Shown here piece by piece: positions 9,001 to 17,118 of a stretch of 64,000 nt of DNA. The notes below the pieces were generated by a model, which worked only from the letters and a program-made list of their open reading frames with translations, was not told the origin of the DNA and did not search any database. Source of the DNA: an uncultured Oscillibacter sp. (GTDB lineage: Bacteria; Bacillota; Clostridia; Oscillospirales; Oscillospiraceae); contig CAJUCO010000006.1 of the NCBI GenBank assembly GCA_910585245.1, positions 1-64,000 of the forward strand, in the 5' to 3' direction. Both the position numbers and the translations under genes were made by a program. How positions within the stretch are numbered: position 1 is the stretch's first letter; each line of letters begins with the position of its first letter.

Positions 9001-10119
9001 CGGCTGGGGACCAGCGTGGAAATCGTCGGGAAGCTGGGCCGGGACAACCGGGTCTTCCAGCTCTTGGAGGACGGAAAAATTGACTATGTGATTCTCACCG
9101 GGTCCACGGAGCCGGAGTACATCCGGGACTTCATCCGGCTGAATCACCGCTGCGTCCAGCTGGGCATTCCCTGCCTCACGTCTCTGGATACCGCCGGGGC
9201 CCTGGCGGACATTCTGGAGTCCCGCTACAACCAGGACAACACGGAGCTGGTGGACATCTGCCACCTGCGGGAGCGCCGGGAGACGCTGCCCTTTACCAAG
9301 ATGCAGACCTGCGGCAACGACTACATCTTCCTGGAGAACTTCGACGGAAAAATCACCTGCCCGGAGTCCCTGTGCGTCACCTTCTGCCACCGGCACTACG
9401 GCGTGGGGGCCGACGGCATCGTGCTTCTGGAGCGGTCCGAGTTTGCCGACGCGAAAATGCGGATGTTCAACAGCGACGGCAGCGAGGGGAAAATGGCGGG
9501 CAACGCCCTCAGGTGCGTGGGCAAGTACCTCCACGACTCTGGGCTGGTGGACCGGGAGACCCTCACGGTGGAGACCGCCAGCGGCGTGAAAACCGTAACC
9601 CTCTACACTGTGGGCGGGAAGGTCACCTCCGCCAGCGTGGACATGGGAAAGGCCGCCCTGGACACGGCGGCGCTGAAATTCACCATCGCGGAAAAGCAGG
9701 TGGTGGACTATCCCGTCCGCATCGCCGGACGGCCCTACAACATCACCTGTGTAGACATGGGAAACCCCCACTGCGTGGTCTTCTGCGACCGGGTGGACGC
9801 GGTGGACATCGACTTCATCGGCCCCCGGTTCGAGCACGCGCCCTACTTTCCGGAGCGCATCAACACGGAGTTTATCCGGGTGGTAAACCCCAGCACCATC
9901 AAAATGCGGGTCTGGGAGCGGGGCAGTGGGGAGACCATGGCCTGCGGCACCGGGGCCTGTGCCGCCGTGGTGGCTGCCGTTGCCAACGGCCTTTGCGAAA
10001 AGGGCAGGGACATCACCGTCCGGGTGAAGGGCGGGGAGCTGATTGTCCACTACACCGACGGGGGCGTCACCCTGACTGGGGACGCGAAAGTGGTGTATAC
10101 GGGTGAGATCAAATACTAA
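6088..10119 (+). CDS. carB: Carbamoyl-phosphate synthase large subunit fused to a diaminopimelate-epimerase-like domain
   Basis: A single 1343-codon frame. Residues 1 to about 1065 form a full CarB: two ATP-grasp synthetase halves (GSGPIVIGQAAEFDYAG near the start, GSGPIRIGQGIEFDYSS mid-way) and a C-terminal MGS-like allosteric domain (RLYATDGTAHEIE). From about residue 1070 (FTKMQTCGNDYIF) to the end is a full-length DapF fold of about 274 aa with FNSDGSEGK, NPHCVVF, and GSGETMACGTGACA holding the second catalytic cysteine (Cys1286). The position of the first catalytic cysteine (CGNGxRC in active enzymes) reads AGNALRC, with Ala1137 encoded by GCG at 9496-9498. No stop, start-with-ribosome-site or frameshift is visible at the junction (9290-9310). 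CarB activity is well supported; epimerase activity is doubtful. Confidence 0.93.
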   Translation: MPLDTSIQKVLVIGSGPIVIGQAAEFDYAGAQACRVLKEAGVNVVLCNSNPATIMTDQAMADEIYLEPLTVETMKRIIRKEKPDSILAGLGGQTGLTLAMQLDKEGFLKEQRVRLLGTDAAAISRAEDRELFKEAMAKIGQPVIASDIAETVEEALSVAQKIGYPVIVRPAFTLGGAGGGAARDDSELRIIAQTGLDASPITQVLIEKAIFGWKEIEFETMRDGVGNVIAVCSMENLDPVGVHTGDSIVVAPTQTLADREFQMLRSASLDIITHLGIVGGCNVQLALNPDSFEYAVIEVNPRVSRSSALASKATGYPIAKITAKIALGYTLDEIKNDITGKTCACFEPTLDYIVVKMPKWPFDKFADASRSLGTQMKATGEVMSIAPSFEMALMKAVRGTETGMDSLNRKNTETAPIWERLRRVDDRRLFTVFEALKSGVSVEEIFSITKIDRWFLWKLQGMAEFETALEKEGLTAERYEEGKRLGYPDETLLRLSGAERLPEKPRKAVYKMVDTCGAEFDAETPYFYSSFDQFCESRTFPRSGRPVIMVLGSGPIRIGQGIEFDYSSVHCVWTLKELGVDVVIVNNNPETVSTDYDTADRLYFEPLCPEDVMHIIAVEKPVGVVVAFGGQTAIKLTKFLDEQGIPILGTSAESIDMAEDRERFDALLERFHIKRPQGRGVLGMEEALAAANELGYPVLLRPSYVIGGQNMVIAHNDEDVRTYMNVILSGKVENPVLVDQYLMGKELEVDVISDGTDVLIPGVMQHIERTGVHSGDSIAVYPPFSIGDRMLKVIVDCSEKLALSLGTRGLINIQYLIYQGELYVIEVNPRASRTVPYISKVTGVPMVDLATRVMVGKPLRSLGYGTGLYKQPPYTAVKVPVFSFEKLTDANAALSPEMKSTGEVLGLGKNMQEALFKGLVSAGYKVEKQEKGGVLISVNRRDQPEILDTARKLDELGFRLYATDGTAHEIERLGTSVEIVGKLGRDNRVFQLLEDGKIDYVILTGSTEPEYIRDFIRLNHRCVQLGIPCLTSLDTAGALADILESRYNQDNTELVDICHLRERRETLPFTKMQTCGNDYIFLENFDGKITCPESLCVTFCHRHYGVGADGIVLLERSEFADAKMRMFNSDGSEGKMAGNALRCVGKYLHDSGLVDRETLTVETASGVKTVTLYTVGGKVTSASVDMGKAALDTAALKFTIAEKQVVDYPVRIAGRPYNITCVDMGNPHCVVFCDRVDAVDIDFIGPRFEHAPYFPERINTEFIRVVNPSTIKMRVWERGSGETMACGTGACAAVVAAVANGLCEKGRDITVRVKGGELIVHYTDGGVTLTGDAKVVYTGEIKY

Positions 10120-10146
10120 TTGGAATATTGTTCAAAAATATTACAA

Positions 10147-10176
10147 AAGGACCGCCCTTCCGGGCGGTCCTTCCTT
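10147..10176 (+). terminator. Intrinsic terminator after carB-dapF
   Basis: Perfect 11-bp stem AAGGACCGCCC / GGGCGGTCCTT with a short loop and a T-rich tail, 27 bp after the stop codon. It also lies just beyond the 3' end of the convergent anti-sigma gene. Confidence 0.8.
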
Positions 10177-11292
10177 TCATGACCGGCCGGAGCTGTCCGA
10201 CCAGATCAGAGGGTAGTCCTGTTTATAGCTGCGGCTTTCTTCCAGCAGCGTAATCATGCGCTGATACTCCAGGGGGGATTCCGCGTACTCTTTAAAATTC
10301 TCATGGATGGGCCAGTCCGTGCCATATTGAAGATTATGAGACTCCGTCAGCTTGGCCATGACCTCCGTAGCGTACTCCACAGTGACTCTGCCGCCGGTAA
10401 CGGTTTTGCCGCTGTCCCTTTCCGGGTCAAACGCGTAGACCACCTCATCCAGATTGTCCACCAGGACCAGAATTTGGAAAAAATAGCATTCCGTCCAATC
10501 CCATATGATAAAGGGGCTGATTCGTTTCTCAAATTTCAGCGTCAGAACATAGGGGCGCTCACTGGTTTGCAGGGACATGGTGTGCCCTCCCGTAAACTCC
10601 TGGAGCTGCAAAGCGTCCAGGATCCGCCCCAGGGCGGCGGGGTCCCCGCAGTAGGGGGTTTTCGTCTCCAGCATTCGCAGGGTGTCCGGGTGGATAATCA
10701 GCCCCTCCTGCCACACCAGCCGCCCGCAAATCCATACCTCCGTCAGGCCGTCCAGGGGGATGGACAGGGGAACCTGCTTCTCGTATCCCTCCATATCTTC
10801 GATTTTCGTCCGCATAAACAGGGCCTGGAAGAGGTTCACCCGGACCTCCCGGGCGGTGTAGGTGAGGACCCCGTTCTTTGTGACGGCTTTCATCCCCCGG
10901 AGCTCATAGGCCCCCCGGTAGGTGTCCGCCAGCAGGGTGAGGTTGTTGTCCCCGTCCACATGGGCGAACTCAATGTGGATATGCTCCGCGTCCGGCGTCC
11001 GGCCGATGACGAACTCCTCCAACAGGTATCCGCCCATTACCAGCAGTACCGTGCACACCACCGCCAGAACAATTTTCCTGGCGGTTCCCTTCTTCACCCG
11101 CTTGAGGTAGTCCACCTCCTTCGCGGCTTCTTCCGCCTCCGGCGGCGCGGCCATGTCCTCCTTCCGCTCCCGGCATTCCGGGCAGTTTTCCAGGTGCCGG
11201 TCCACCGCCTCTTTCGATTCCTCCCCCAGGAGGTTTTCCACATAGCTGGGCAGCAAATCCCGCACCACGCCGCAGCTTAAATCATTCTTCAT
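10177..11292 (-). CDS. Anti-sigma factor with zf-HC2 domain
   Basis: A 371-aa single-pass membrane protein. The N-terminal zf-HC2 anti-sigma domain has the zinc ligands Cys7, His33, Cys37 and Cys40 (HLENCPEC). A transmembrane segment lies at about residues 74-92, followed by a large extracytoplasmic region of unknown fold. It likely binds the ECF sigma factor encoded just upstream and releases it on an envelope signal. The two genes overlap by 11 bp. ATG at 11292 was chosen over an ATG five codons earlier because it begins MKNDLSCG and has GGAGG at good spacing. Confidence 0.85.
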   Translation of the reverse strand: MKNDLSCGVVRDLLPSYVENLLGEESKEAVDRHLENCPECRERKEDMAAPPEAEEAAKEVDYLKRVKKGTARKIVLAVVCTVLLVMGGYLLEEFVIGRTPDAEHIHIEFAHVDGDNNLTLLADTYRGAYELRGMKAVTKNGVLTYTAREVRVNLFQALFMRTKIEDMEGYEKQVPLSIPLDGLTEVWICGRLVWQEGLIIHPDTLRMLETKTPYCGDPAALGRILDALQLQEFTGGHTMSLQTSERPYVLTLKFEKRISPFIIWDWTECYFFQILVLVDNLDEVVYAFDPERDSGKTVTGGRVTVEYATEVMAKLTESHNLQYGTDWPIHENFKEYAESPLEYQRMITLLEESRSYKQDYPLIWSDSSGRS

Positions 11293-11773
11293 CCTCCGCG
11301 CCTCCATTCTTGAGTTTTTCCTTGCTCCGGTAAAAGGTCACCCGGGCCCAGGTCTCCGTCCTGCCGCACACGTCCCCGATCTCCCGGAAGCTGAGCCCTC
11401 CGAAGGCCCGGAGGTACACCACCTCCCGCGCCGGCTCCGGCAAACCGTGGACCAGCCGGAGAAGGTCCATCCGCCCCTCCCTCTCCAAAAGCCCCTCCTC
11501 CGCCGAGGGGCCCGGAACCTCCGGCAGGTCCTCCGGCGAAACCGGGGCCTCCCGTTTCTGCTTCCGGAGATGCTGGTACCAGAGGTGCTTGGCAATCTGG
11601 CACAGCCAGACGGAGACCTTGCAGCCGCCGTCGAAGCGGTCCACGGACTTGACGGCCTGGTAGAAGGTCTCCTGGGTCAGCTCTTCTGCCAGGTGTTCGT
11701 TCCCGGTTTTCGCCAGGAGGAATTTGTAGACCGTTTGGGCGTGCTGCTGGTAGACTTTTTGCAAATCCTCCAC
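11282..11773 (-). CDS. ECF-type RNA polymerase sigma-70 factor
   Basis: A 163-aa extracytoplasmic-function sigma factor: region 2 (AEELTQETFYQAVKSVDRFDG...VWLCQIAKHLWYQHLRKQK) and region 4 (GLPEPAREVVYLRAFGGLSFREIGDVCGRTETWARVTFYRSKEKLK) with a helix-turn-helix. It is translated from GTG at 11773 behind AAAGGAGG, and its stop overlaps the start of the anti-sigma gene, the usual sigma/anti-sigma arrangement. A TGTAAC box about 83 bp upstream may be its own ECF promoter. Confidence 0.92.
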   Translation of the reverse strand: MEDLQKVYQQHAQTVYKFLLAKTGNEHLAEELTQETFYQAVKSVDRFDGGCKVSVWLCQIAKHLWYQHLRKQKREAPVSPEDLPEVPGPSAEEGLLEREGRMDLLRLVHGLPEPAREVVYLRAFGGLSFREIGDVCGRTETWARVTFYRSKEKLKNGGAEDEE

Positions 11774-11830
11774 AGGCGTTCCTCCTTTCCGGGCGGCGGG
11801 ATGCGGGTCCGCCGGGGCGGCGTTTCTGTT

Positions 11831-11861
11831 TATATATCCCCTGGAAGAAGCGGATGTTACA
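11831..11861 (-). promoter_or_regulatory. Possible ECF-type promoter of the sigma gene
   Basis: Reverse strand reads TGTAAC (11856-11861), 19 bp, then TATATA. The -35 box matches the TGTAAC box before the lipoprotein gene at 26895. ECF sigma factors are often self-controlled. The -10 box is weak evidence. Confidence 0.3.
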
Positions 11862-11870
11862 GCGCCGGCG

Positions 11871-11905
11871 AAAAAAATTGACGGGCAAAACCCGTCAATT
11901 TTTTT
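11871..11905. terminator. Symmetrical bidirectional terminator
   Basis: ATTGACGGG-caaaa-CCCGTCAAT hairpin with an A-run on the left and T-run on the right, so it can act both ways. It lies 16 bp past the hydrogenase stop codon (reverse strand) and upstream of the sigma gene. Confidence 0.85.
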
Positions 11906-11920
11906 GCGTATACGGTCCGG

Positions 11921-13462
11921 TCAGTCGTGGGGCGTGATTTCGTACTTCTGCTCCACTTCCTCCAAACGGTCCAGGTAGGGACTCTCGGTGCAGCTCATGG
12001 AGGGGGCTTCGTTTTTGAACTTCTCCACCGTCATCATACTGTCCCGCACCGGGCGGATGGTGCCCGCCCCGGCCACACAGCCGCCGGGGCAGCCCATGCC
12101 CTCCAGCAAGTAGCCGTCCCGCTTGCCCGCCTTGGCCATGGCCAGCATCTTCCGGCAGTTTTTCAGCCCGTCGCCGTACTCAATTTTAATTTGCCGCTCC
12201 GGGTCAATGTGCCGGATGGCCTCCACCACGGCGGCGGCCACGCCGCCGCCCACGGCGAAACCCCGGCCCATGCCGGTGCCCTCGTCCATTTCGTCCTCGG
12301 GGTTGACATGGAGCTTGGCAAAGTCAATGTCCGCCGCGTCAAAGATGCCCAGCATCTCCTCAAAGGTCAACACAAAGTCCACGTCGGAGCGGATGGTCCG
12401 GCGGTTGGCCTCCAGCTTCTTGGCGGAGCAGGGGCCAATGAACACGGTTTTCACGTCCGGGTGATCCTTCTTCACCATCCGGGCGGTGATCACCATGGGA
12501 GTCAGAGCCATGGAGATATAGTCCGCGAACTCAGGGTAGAGCTTCTTGGCCATAACGCTCCAGGCGGGGCAGCAGCTGGTGCCCATCCAGGGCTGCTTGG
12601 CGGGAACCTCCTCCAGGAAATCGTGGGCCTCCTCCACGGTGCAAAGGTCCGCGCCAATGGCCACTTCCACCACGTCATAGAAGCCCAGAACCTTCATGGC
12701 GGCGTGGATCTTGGCGGGCGTGGCGTCCTTGCCGAACTGGCCCACAAAGGCCGGGGCCACGCAGGCCACGACCTTTTCATTATTGCGAAGAGCTTGACAC
12801 ACCTGGTAAATCTGGCTCTTGTCGGCAATGGCGCCGAAGGGGCAGTTTACCAGACACATACCGCAGGAGACGCACTTGTCATAGTTGATTTTCGCCCGGC
12901 CCAGCTCGTCGGACTCAATGGCGTCCATGCCGCAGGCGGCGGCGCAGGGCCGCTCGATTTTGGAAATGGCCCGGTAGGGGCACTGGTTGAAGCACTTGCC
13001 GCATTTGATACATTTGTCCTGGTCAATGTGGCAGTGTTTGTCCTTGTCCATGTATATGGCGTCTTTGGGGCAGACGTTCATACAGGGGTGGGAGATGCAG
13101 CCCTGGCAGTTGTCGGTGATGCGCAGCTGCTTGGGCGGGCAGGCGTTGCAGGCGAAGGGAATGATGTTCACCAGGGGGTTTTGGAAATGCTCTTTGGACT
13201 TTTCCGCCCACTGGAGGTCCTCGCTGACGGGAGTGGTCTCCCCGGCGTAGCGGAGGTTCAGCCCCAGGGCCAGACGGACCCGCTCCTGGACGATGGCCCG
13301 TTCCAGAAAGACGTCATGACGGTGCTTGGCCACGTCGCCCTGGATCATCTTCAAGGGGATCTGATCCAGCAGGCGGGGGTCTCCGCCCTCGAAGGCCAGC
13401 TTGGCCACCTCCTTAAATACGGTGCGGCGAATGTCGTCGACTGCGCTGTGTACACCTCTCAT
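11921..13462 (-). CDS. Monomeric [FeFe] hydrogenase (4Fe-4S dicluster, group B-like)
   Basis: A 513-aa ferredoxin-type [FeFe] hydrogenase. The N-terminal part has several cysteine clusters including CIKCGKCFNQCP and CVSCGMCLVNCP (two 4Fe-4S sites) plus an extra cysteine-rich stretch (CNACPP, CQGCISHPCMNVCP). The H-cluster motifs are TSCCPAW (295-301), GPCSAKK and GMGCPGGCVAGAG. The TSCCPAW form and the single-subunit layout fit group B, which probably couples ferredoxin to H2 evolution during fermentation; this is a family-level inference. No maturation genes (hydEFG) are adjacent. ATG at 13462 has AGGAGG. Confidence 0.9.
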   Translation of the reverse strand: MRGVHSAVDDIRRTVFKEVAKLAFEGGDPRLLDQIPLKMIQGDVAKHRHDVFLERAIVQERVRLALGLNLRYAGETTPVSEDLQWAEKSKEHFQNPLVNIIPFACNACPPKQLRITDNCQGCISHPCMNVCPKDAIYMDKDKHCHIDQDKCIKCGKCFNQCPYRAISKIERPCAAACGMDAIESDELGRAKINYDKCVSCGMCLVNCPFGAIADKSQIYQVCQALRNNEKVVACVAPAFVGQFGKDATPAKIHAAMKVLGFYDVVEVAIGADLCTVEEAHDFLEEVPAKQPWMGTSCCPAWSVMAKKLYPEFADYISMALTPMVITARMVKKDHPDVKTVFIGPCSAKKLEANRRTIRSDVDFVLTFEEMLGIFDAADIDFAKLHVNPEDEMDEGTGMGRGFAVGGGVAAAVVEAIRHIDPERQIKIEYGDGLKNCRKMLAMAKAGKRDGYLLEGMGCPGGCVAGAGTIRPVRDSMMTVEKFKNEAPSMSCTESPYLDRLEEVEQKYEITPHD

Positions 13463-13540
13463 AGCGGTTTCCTCCTATTTTTTCGGGCGGCTCACCCCGT
13501 CCGTTCTTTGTGAAATAAGTAACCAATCCGGTTCCACTCT

Positions 13541-13569
13541 ATTATAGCGAAGGCATCCCCACATTGCAA
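13541..13569 (-). promoter_or_regulatory. Sigma-A promoter of the hydrogenase gene
   Basis: Reverse strand TTGCAA (13564-13569), 17-bp spacer, TATAAT (13541-13546). Predicted leader is about 70 nt. Confidence 0.75.
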
Positions 13570-13907
13570 GAGGTTCTTGCTGGCAGAGGGCGTCCGCCGG
13601 TGCATTTTCAAAAAACGGCGGAGCTTGCCCCAGGGGCCGGGACAGAACCTGCCTTCTACAACCTAAACGTTTTCGAAGGGGCCGCCCTTCCCGGCGGGCC
13701 GGGAGGGCAAAAAAATCCGGCGGACGGGAAGACCCGCCGCCGGTTGCAAAGAGGGAAAAGAAACAGAAAGAGAGGAAATCGTGTCTCCAACGCTGGAGAT
13801 GGTATTAGCATACCCGGTAAATTTGAAATCAATCTGGATTTTTTATAAATAAATTGTGAACCTTGGGGCAAATCTTTTCAGGCAGCCTTCAGATTGCGGC
13901 CGTAAAA
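13570..13907. other. Non-coding stretch between divergent promoters
   Basis: No credible gene seen. A 94-codon open frame (13564-13848) lacks a ribosome site and has a low-complexity Arg/Gly composition. The stretch is bounded by the hydrogenase promoter on the left and the DUF4340 gene promoter on the right. The last 80 bp are AT-rich. Confidence 0.5.
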
Positions 13908-13937
13908 TTGACAAAGGCGGCCGGGATGGGATATAAT
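13908..13937 (+). promoter_or_regulatory. Consensus sigma-A promoter for the DUF4340 gene
   Basis: TTGACA (13908-13913), 18-bp spacer, TATAAT (13932-13937), giving a leader of about 45 nt. It probably drives the DUF4340/response regulator/kinase run. Confidence 0.8.
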
Positions 13938-13988
13938 CGGAGCGACAACTTCCCGGCCCCGGCCGGATCGAACACAGGAGGACCTTTC

Positions 13989-15065
13989 ATGACCTGGAAA
14001 GAGAGACGGACCGTCACCATACTGCTTTGCATCGCCGGGGGACTGTTTCTGGCGCTGCTCATCGTCTTCGGCATGATCTACCGGGAGGAGCGGGAGGAGG
14101 CCCTGGCGGAGACCTCCGGCGCCGCGGGCCTTGCCAGCGCCGGCGCCCCGGCGGACTCCGGAGCCTACACCGCCTTGCGCTATTACAACGGTTCGGCCAC
14201 CCTCTCCTTCGCCCTGGACGAAACGGGGAAGTGGATCTGGGCCGACGGACCGGACTTCCCCCTGCGGGAGGACACGGTGGTCACCATGATCGAGACCCTG
14301 ACCTCCCTGAAATTTCAGCAGGTGCTCCCCGCCGGGGAGAGCCGGGAGGAATACGGTCTGGACACTCCCTCCGCCACCCTCACCGCCACCGCCGGCACGG
14401 GGGAACAGACCCTGGCCTTCGGCAAAACCACCACCGACGGAGACAGCTATTATATGATGATGAACGGGGACGAGTCCACGGTCTACATTGTGGCGGACAC
14501 CCTGGTGAAGTTGATGGGAATGCCCATTTACGATATGTGCGCCCTGCCGGAGCTGCCGGATCTGAGTGAGGGAAATCTCCGGGCCATCACCATCCAGGGC
14601 GCCGCCCCGGCGCCGGAGACCCCGGAAGAGGAGGAGGCGGCGGAGGAGCCGGAGCGGCCCACCGTCACACTGAACGCCCGCCACTCCGCCGGGGAGGACC
14701 AGCCCGCTTTGTGGTTTGAATCCAGCGACAACGTCACCGCCAGTCCCCTGCTTCAGGATCTGCTCCACGACCTCAAGACCATGGCTATAGCCAGGTGCGT
14801 GGACTATTTCCCCAGCGATGAGGCGGCGGAAATCTGCGGCTTTGCCAATCCCGACGCCATCTTAAAAGTGGAATACACCGCCGGTGGGACGGATCAGACC
14901 TTCACCCTCTTCGTGGGAACCCGGATGCCCGACCAGTCCGGACGCTATGTCCGGCTGGAGGAGGACGGGGCCATTTACGCTCTGGCCACCGGCGATGTGG
15001 ACGCGCTGATGACCATCTCCGTGGCGGGTATGCGGGGCCCTTCCTCGGAGGAGGAGAGCGAATAA
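13989..15065 (+). CDS. DUF4340 domain protein
   Basis: A 358-aa membrane-anchored protein: a short cytoplasmic N-terminus, one transmembrane segment (residues 9-29), then an extracytoplasmic DUF4340 region with the repeated pattern EYGLDTPSATLTATAGTGEQTLAFGKTTTDGDSYYMMMNGDESTVYIVADTLVKLMG. DUF4340 proteins often accompany gliding-type ABC transporters, but no such transporter is adjacent. Here it leads a run with a two-component system 12 bp downstream, suggesting a signalling or envelope role (inference). ATG at 13989 has AGGAGG. Confidence 0.8.
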   Translation: MTWKERRTVTILLCIAGGLFLALLIVFGMIYREEREEALAETSGAAGLASAGAPADSGAYTALRYYNGSATLSFALDETGKWIWADGPDFPLREDTVVTMIETLTSLKFQQVLPAGESREEYGLDTPSATLTATAGTGEQTLAFGKTTTDGDSYYMMMNGDESTVYIVADTLVKLMGMPIYDMCALPELPDLSEGNLRAITIQGAAPAPETPEEEEAAEEPERPTVTLNARHSAGEDQPALWFESSDNVTASPLLQDLLHDLKTMAIARCVDYFPSDEAAEICGFANPDAILKVEYTAGGTDQTFTLFVGTRMPDQSGRYVRLEEDGAIYALATGDVDALMTISVAGMRGPSSEEESE

Positions 15066-15077
15066 GGAGGAACGCCC

Positions 15078-15767
15078 ATGCGGGTATTGGTGATTGAGGA
15101 CGAGACCAGGCTGGCCGCCACCTTGCAGGATCTGATGGAGCTAAACGGTTACACAGCCGACGTCTGCCACGACGGGGAGGCGGGATTGGACAACGCCTTG
15201 ACGGGCATTTACGATGTGGTGCTGTTGGACGTGATGCTTCCCAGGCTGGACGGGTTCACCGTCCTCCGCCGCCTCCGGGAGGCGGGAAACGCCACGCCGG
15301 TTTTGATGCTCACCGCCCGGTCGGAGGTAAGCGACAAAGTGGAGGGCCTGGACCGGGGGGCGGATTACTACCTGACCAAGCCCTTTGACCCCAAGGAGCT
15401 TTTGGCCTGCGTCCGGGCCCTGACCCGGCGGCAGCCGGAGCTGCGAAACCCGGACGCTCTGGAGTTTTGCGGCGTGAAGCTGGACAAGAGCAGCTTCACC
15501 CTCTCCTGTGGGGGGCGGTCCGTCCGCCTGAGCCGGAAGGAGTTTGACATCTGCGAGCTTCTCATGCTGAACCGGAACCTGGTTTTGACCAAGGAGTCCT
15601 TGCTTTTGAAAATCTGGGGCTACGAGTCCGAGGCGGAGGACAACAACGTGGAGGTTTATATCTCCTTCCTCCGGAAAAAACTGACCCACATTCGCGCCGG
15701 AGTCCGCATCCGCACCATTCGCATGGTGGGCTACTGCCTGGAGGCGCTCCCGGAGAGCCCGGGCTGA
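15078..15767 (+). CDS. OmpR-family response regulator
   Basis: A 229-aa regulator with an N-terminal receiver domain (acidic pair Glu7/Asp8, phospho-acceptor Asp51, Lys101 in TKPF) and a C-terminal winged-helix DNA-binding domain (SRKEFDICELLMLNRNLVLTKESLLLKIWGYESEAEDNNVEVYISFLRKKL). It starts 12 bp after the DUF4340 stop behind AAGGAGG. The partner kinase follows about 100 bp downstream. Regulon unknown. Confidence 0.94.
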   Translation: MRVLVIEDETRLAATLQDLMELNGYTADVCHDGEAGLDNALTGIYDVVLLDVMLPRLDGFTVLRRLREAGNATPVLMLTARSEVSDKVEGLDRGADYYLTKPFDPKELLACVRALTRRQPELRNPDALEFCGVKLDKSSFTLSCGGRSVRLSRKEFDICELLMLNRNLVLTKESLLLKIWGYESEAEDNNVEVYISFLRKKLTHIRAGVRIRTIRMVGYCLEALPESPG

Positions 15768-15868
15768 AACGGACGTTTCGTCAACTGTGAGTTCCGCTCA
15801 TCTTATCCACAGCCTTCTGGCGGTTTTTCACAATTTCCACAAACTTATGCACAAGGGGGATTTTTGTC

Positions 15869-17104
15869 TTGATCCGGAAGCTGCGGCTGAAATTTGTGGT
15901 GGTCTGTATGGCCATGGTCACCGCCGTGTTGGCGGTGGTGTGCTTTGCTATTTTCGCCGCTCTCCGGGGAAATGTGAAGGATTTGAGCCGCCAGGTGCTC
16001 TACCGGGTGATCCAGGAGGACGCCCTCCACAGCGGCCGGAGGCCGGAGGTTGGCGTGGAAATCGGCGGAGACAAGCTGCTCTTGCCTTATTTCACCGTCA
16101 GCGTCTGGCCCGGTGGAAGCGGCGCCTACACCGCCTATGTCACCGGGGGCACCTACGCGGGGCTGGAGGACACGGCGGAGCTCACCGCCATTTTGGAGGA
16201 CTGCTTGAACCAGGTCCCGCCGGAGGGGGTAATCCAGAGCTACAGCCTCCGCTATCTCCGGCAGGACAACGGGCTGTACCGGAAACTGGCTTTCGTGGAT
16301 ATGTCTATGGAGCGCCGGTTGCTTCGGGAGATGATGGGGTCCTATCTGGGCATTGCCCTGGCGGCCTTTTTGCTGCTGCTGGGGGTGTCGGTCATCCTGG
16401 CCCGGTGGGCGACGGGGCCTGTGGAGCGGGCCTGGGGCCAGCAGCGCCAGTTCCTCTCCGACGCCTCCCACGAGCTGAAAACCCCCCTGACCGTCATCCT
16501 GTCCAACGCGGAGCTTCTCTCCGCCCTGCCTCTGGAGGACCGCCCCGCCCGGTGGACGGACAACATCCTCTCGGAGTCCCGGCAGATGAAAACACTGGTG
16601 GAGGAGATGCTGACCCTGGCCCGGGCGGACCACATGACCCAGCCCGCCCTTTTGGGGGAGGTGTCCCTCTCCGAGGTGGCCGAGGCCTGCGCCCTGGCCT
16701 TCGAGCCGGTGGCTTTCGAGGCGGGGAAGCCCCTGGAATACCAGGTGGCGGAGGGACTCTTGGTGCCGGGGGATGAAAACAGGTTGCGGCGCCTGGTCTC
16801 CGTCTTGCTGGACAACGCCGTGAAATACGGCGAGGCGGGAGGAACCGTCACGCTGACCCTGGAGAGGGCGGACCGGCAGGCCCGGCTGACGGTATCCAAC
16901 CCCGGGGAGCCCATTCCGGCGGAGCAACTGGGGCGGCTTTTCGAGCGGTTCTACCGGGCGGACGCCTCCCGGGGGGAGAAAAGCGGCTTCGGCCTGGGAT
17001 TGAGCATCGCGGCGGTCATCGCCCAGGAGCACAAGGGGACCCTGAAAGCCGAGAGCGGCCGGGAGGGGACGCGATTTGTGTTTACCCTGCCGCTGAAAAA
17101 ATGA
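15869..17104 (+). CDS. Sensor histidine kinase
   Basis: A 411-aa HisKA/HATPase_c kinase. Transmembrane segments at about residues 8-31 and 159-178 enclose a sensor domain of about 125 aa. The phospho-acceptor is His201 (SDASHELKTPLT), and the ATPase part has N, G1 (DASRGEKSGFGLGL) and G2 boxes. TTG at 15869 is taken as the start because AAGGGGGA lies at the right distance and the next residues IRKLRLKF form a typical positively charged lead to the first membrane segment. It pairs with the response regulator just upstream. Confidence 0.92.
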   Translation: MIRKLRLKFVVVCMAMVTAVLAVVCFAIFAALRGNVKDLSRQVLYRVIQEDALHSGRRPEVGVEIGGDKLLLPYFTVSVWPGGSGAYTAYVTGGTYAGLEDTAELTAILEDCLNQVPPEGVIQSYSLRYLRQDNGLYRKLAFVDMSMERRLLREMMGSYLGIALAAFLLLLGVSVILARWATGPVERAWGQQRQFLSDASHELKTPLTVILSNAELLSALPLEDRPARWTDNILSESRQMKTLVEEMLTLARADHMTQPALLGEVSLSEVAEACALAFEPVAFEAGKPLEYQVAEGLLVPGDENRLRRLVSVLLDNAVKYGEAGGTVTLTLERADRQARLTVSNPGEPIPAEQLGRLFERFYRADASRGEKSGFGLGLSIAAVIAQEHKGTLKAESGREGTRFVFTLPLKK

Positions 17105-17118
17105 GGGCGGGGACCGCC

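Noticed and set aside
9290..9310. Possibility that carB and dapF are two genes joined by a sequencing frameshift
   Set aside because: Both parts share one phase with no stop between, and the linker reads smoothly from a normal CarB C-terminus into a normal DapF N-terminus. There is no spare sequence that a frameshift would have to explain.
8005..10050. A 681-codon reverse-strand frame opposite carB-dapF
   Set aside because: It is antisense to a gene with clear CarB and DapF motifs, has a His/Gly/Val/Asp-rich composition typical of GC-rich shadow frames, and matches no family.
13564..13848. A 94-codon + strand frame between hydrogenase and DUF4340 genes
   Set aside because: It begins within the hydrogenase promoter -35 region, lacks a ribosome site and has low-complexity Gly/Arg/Asn content.
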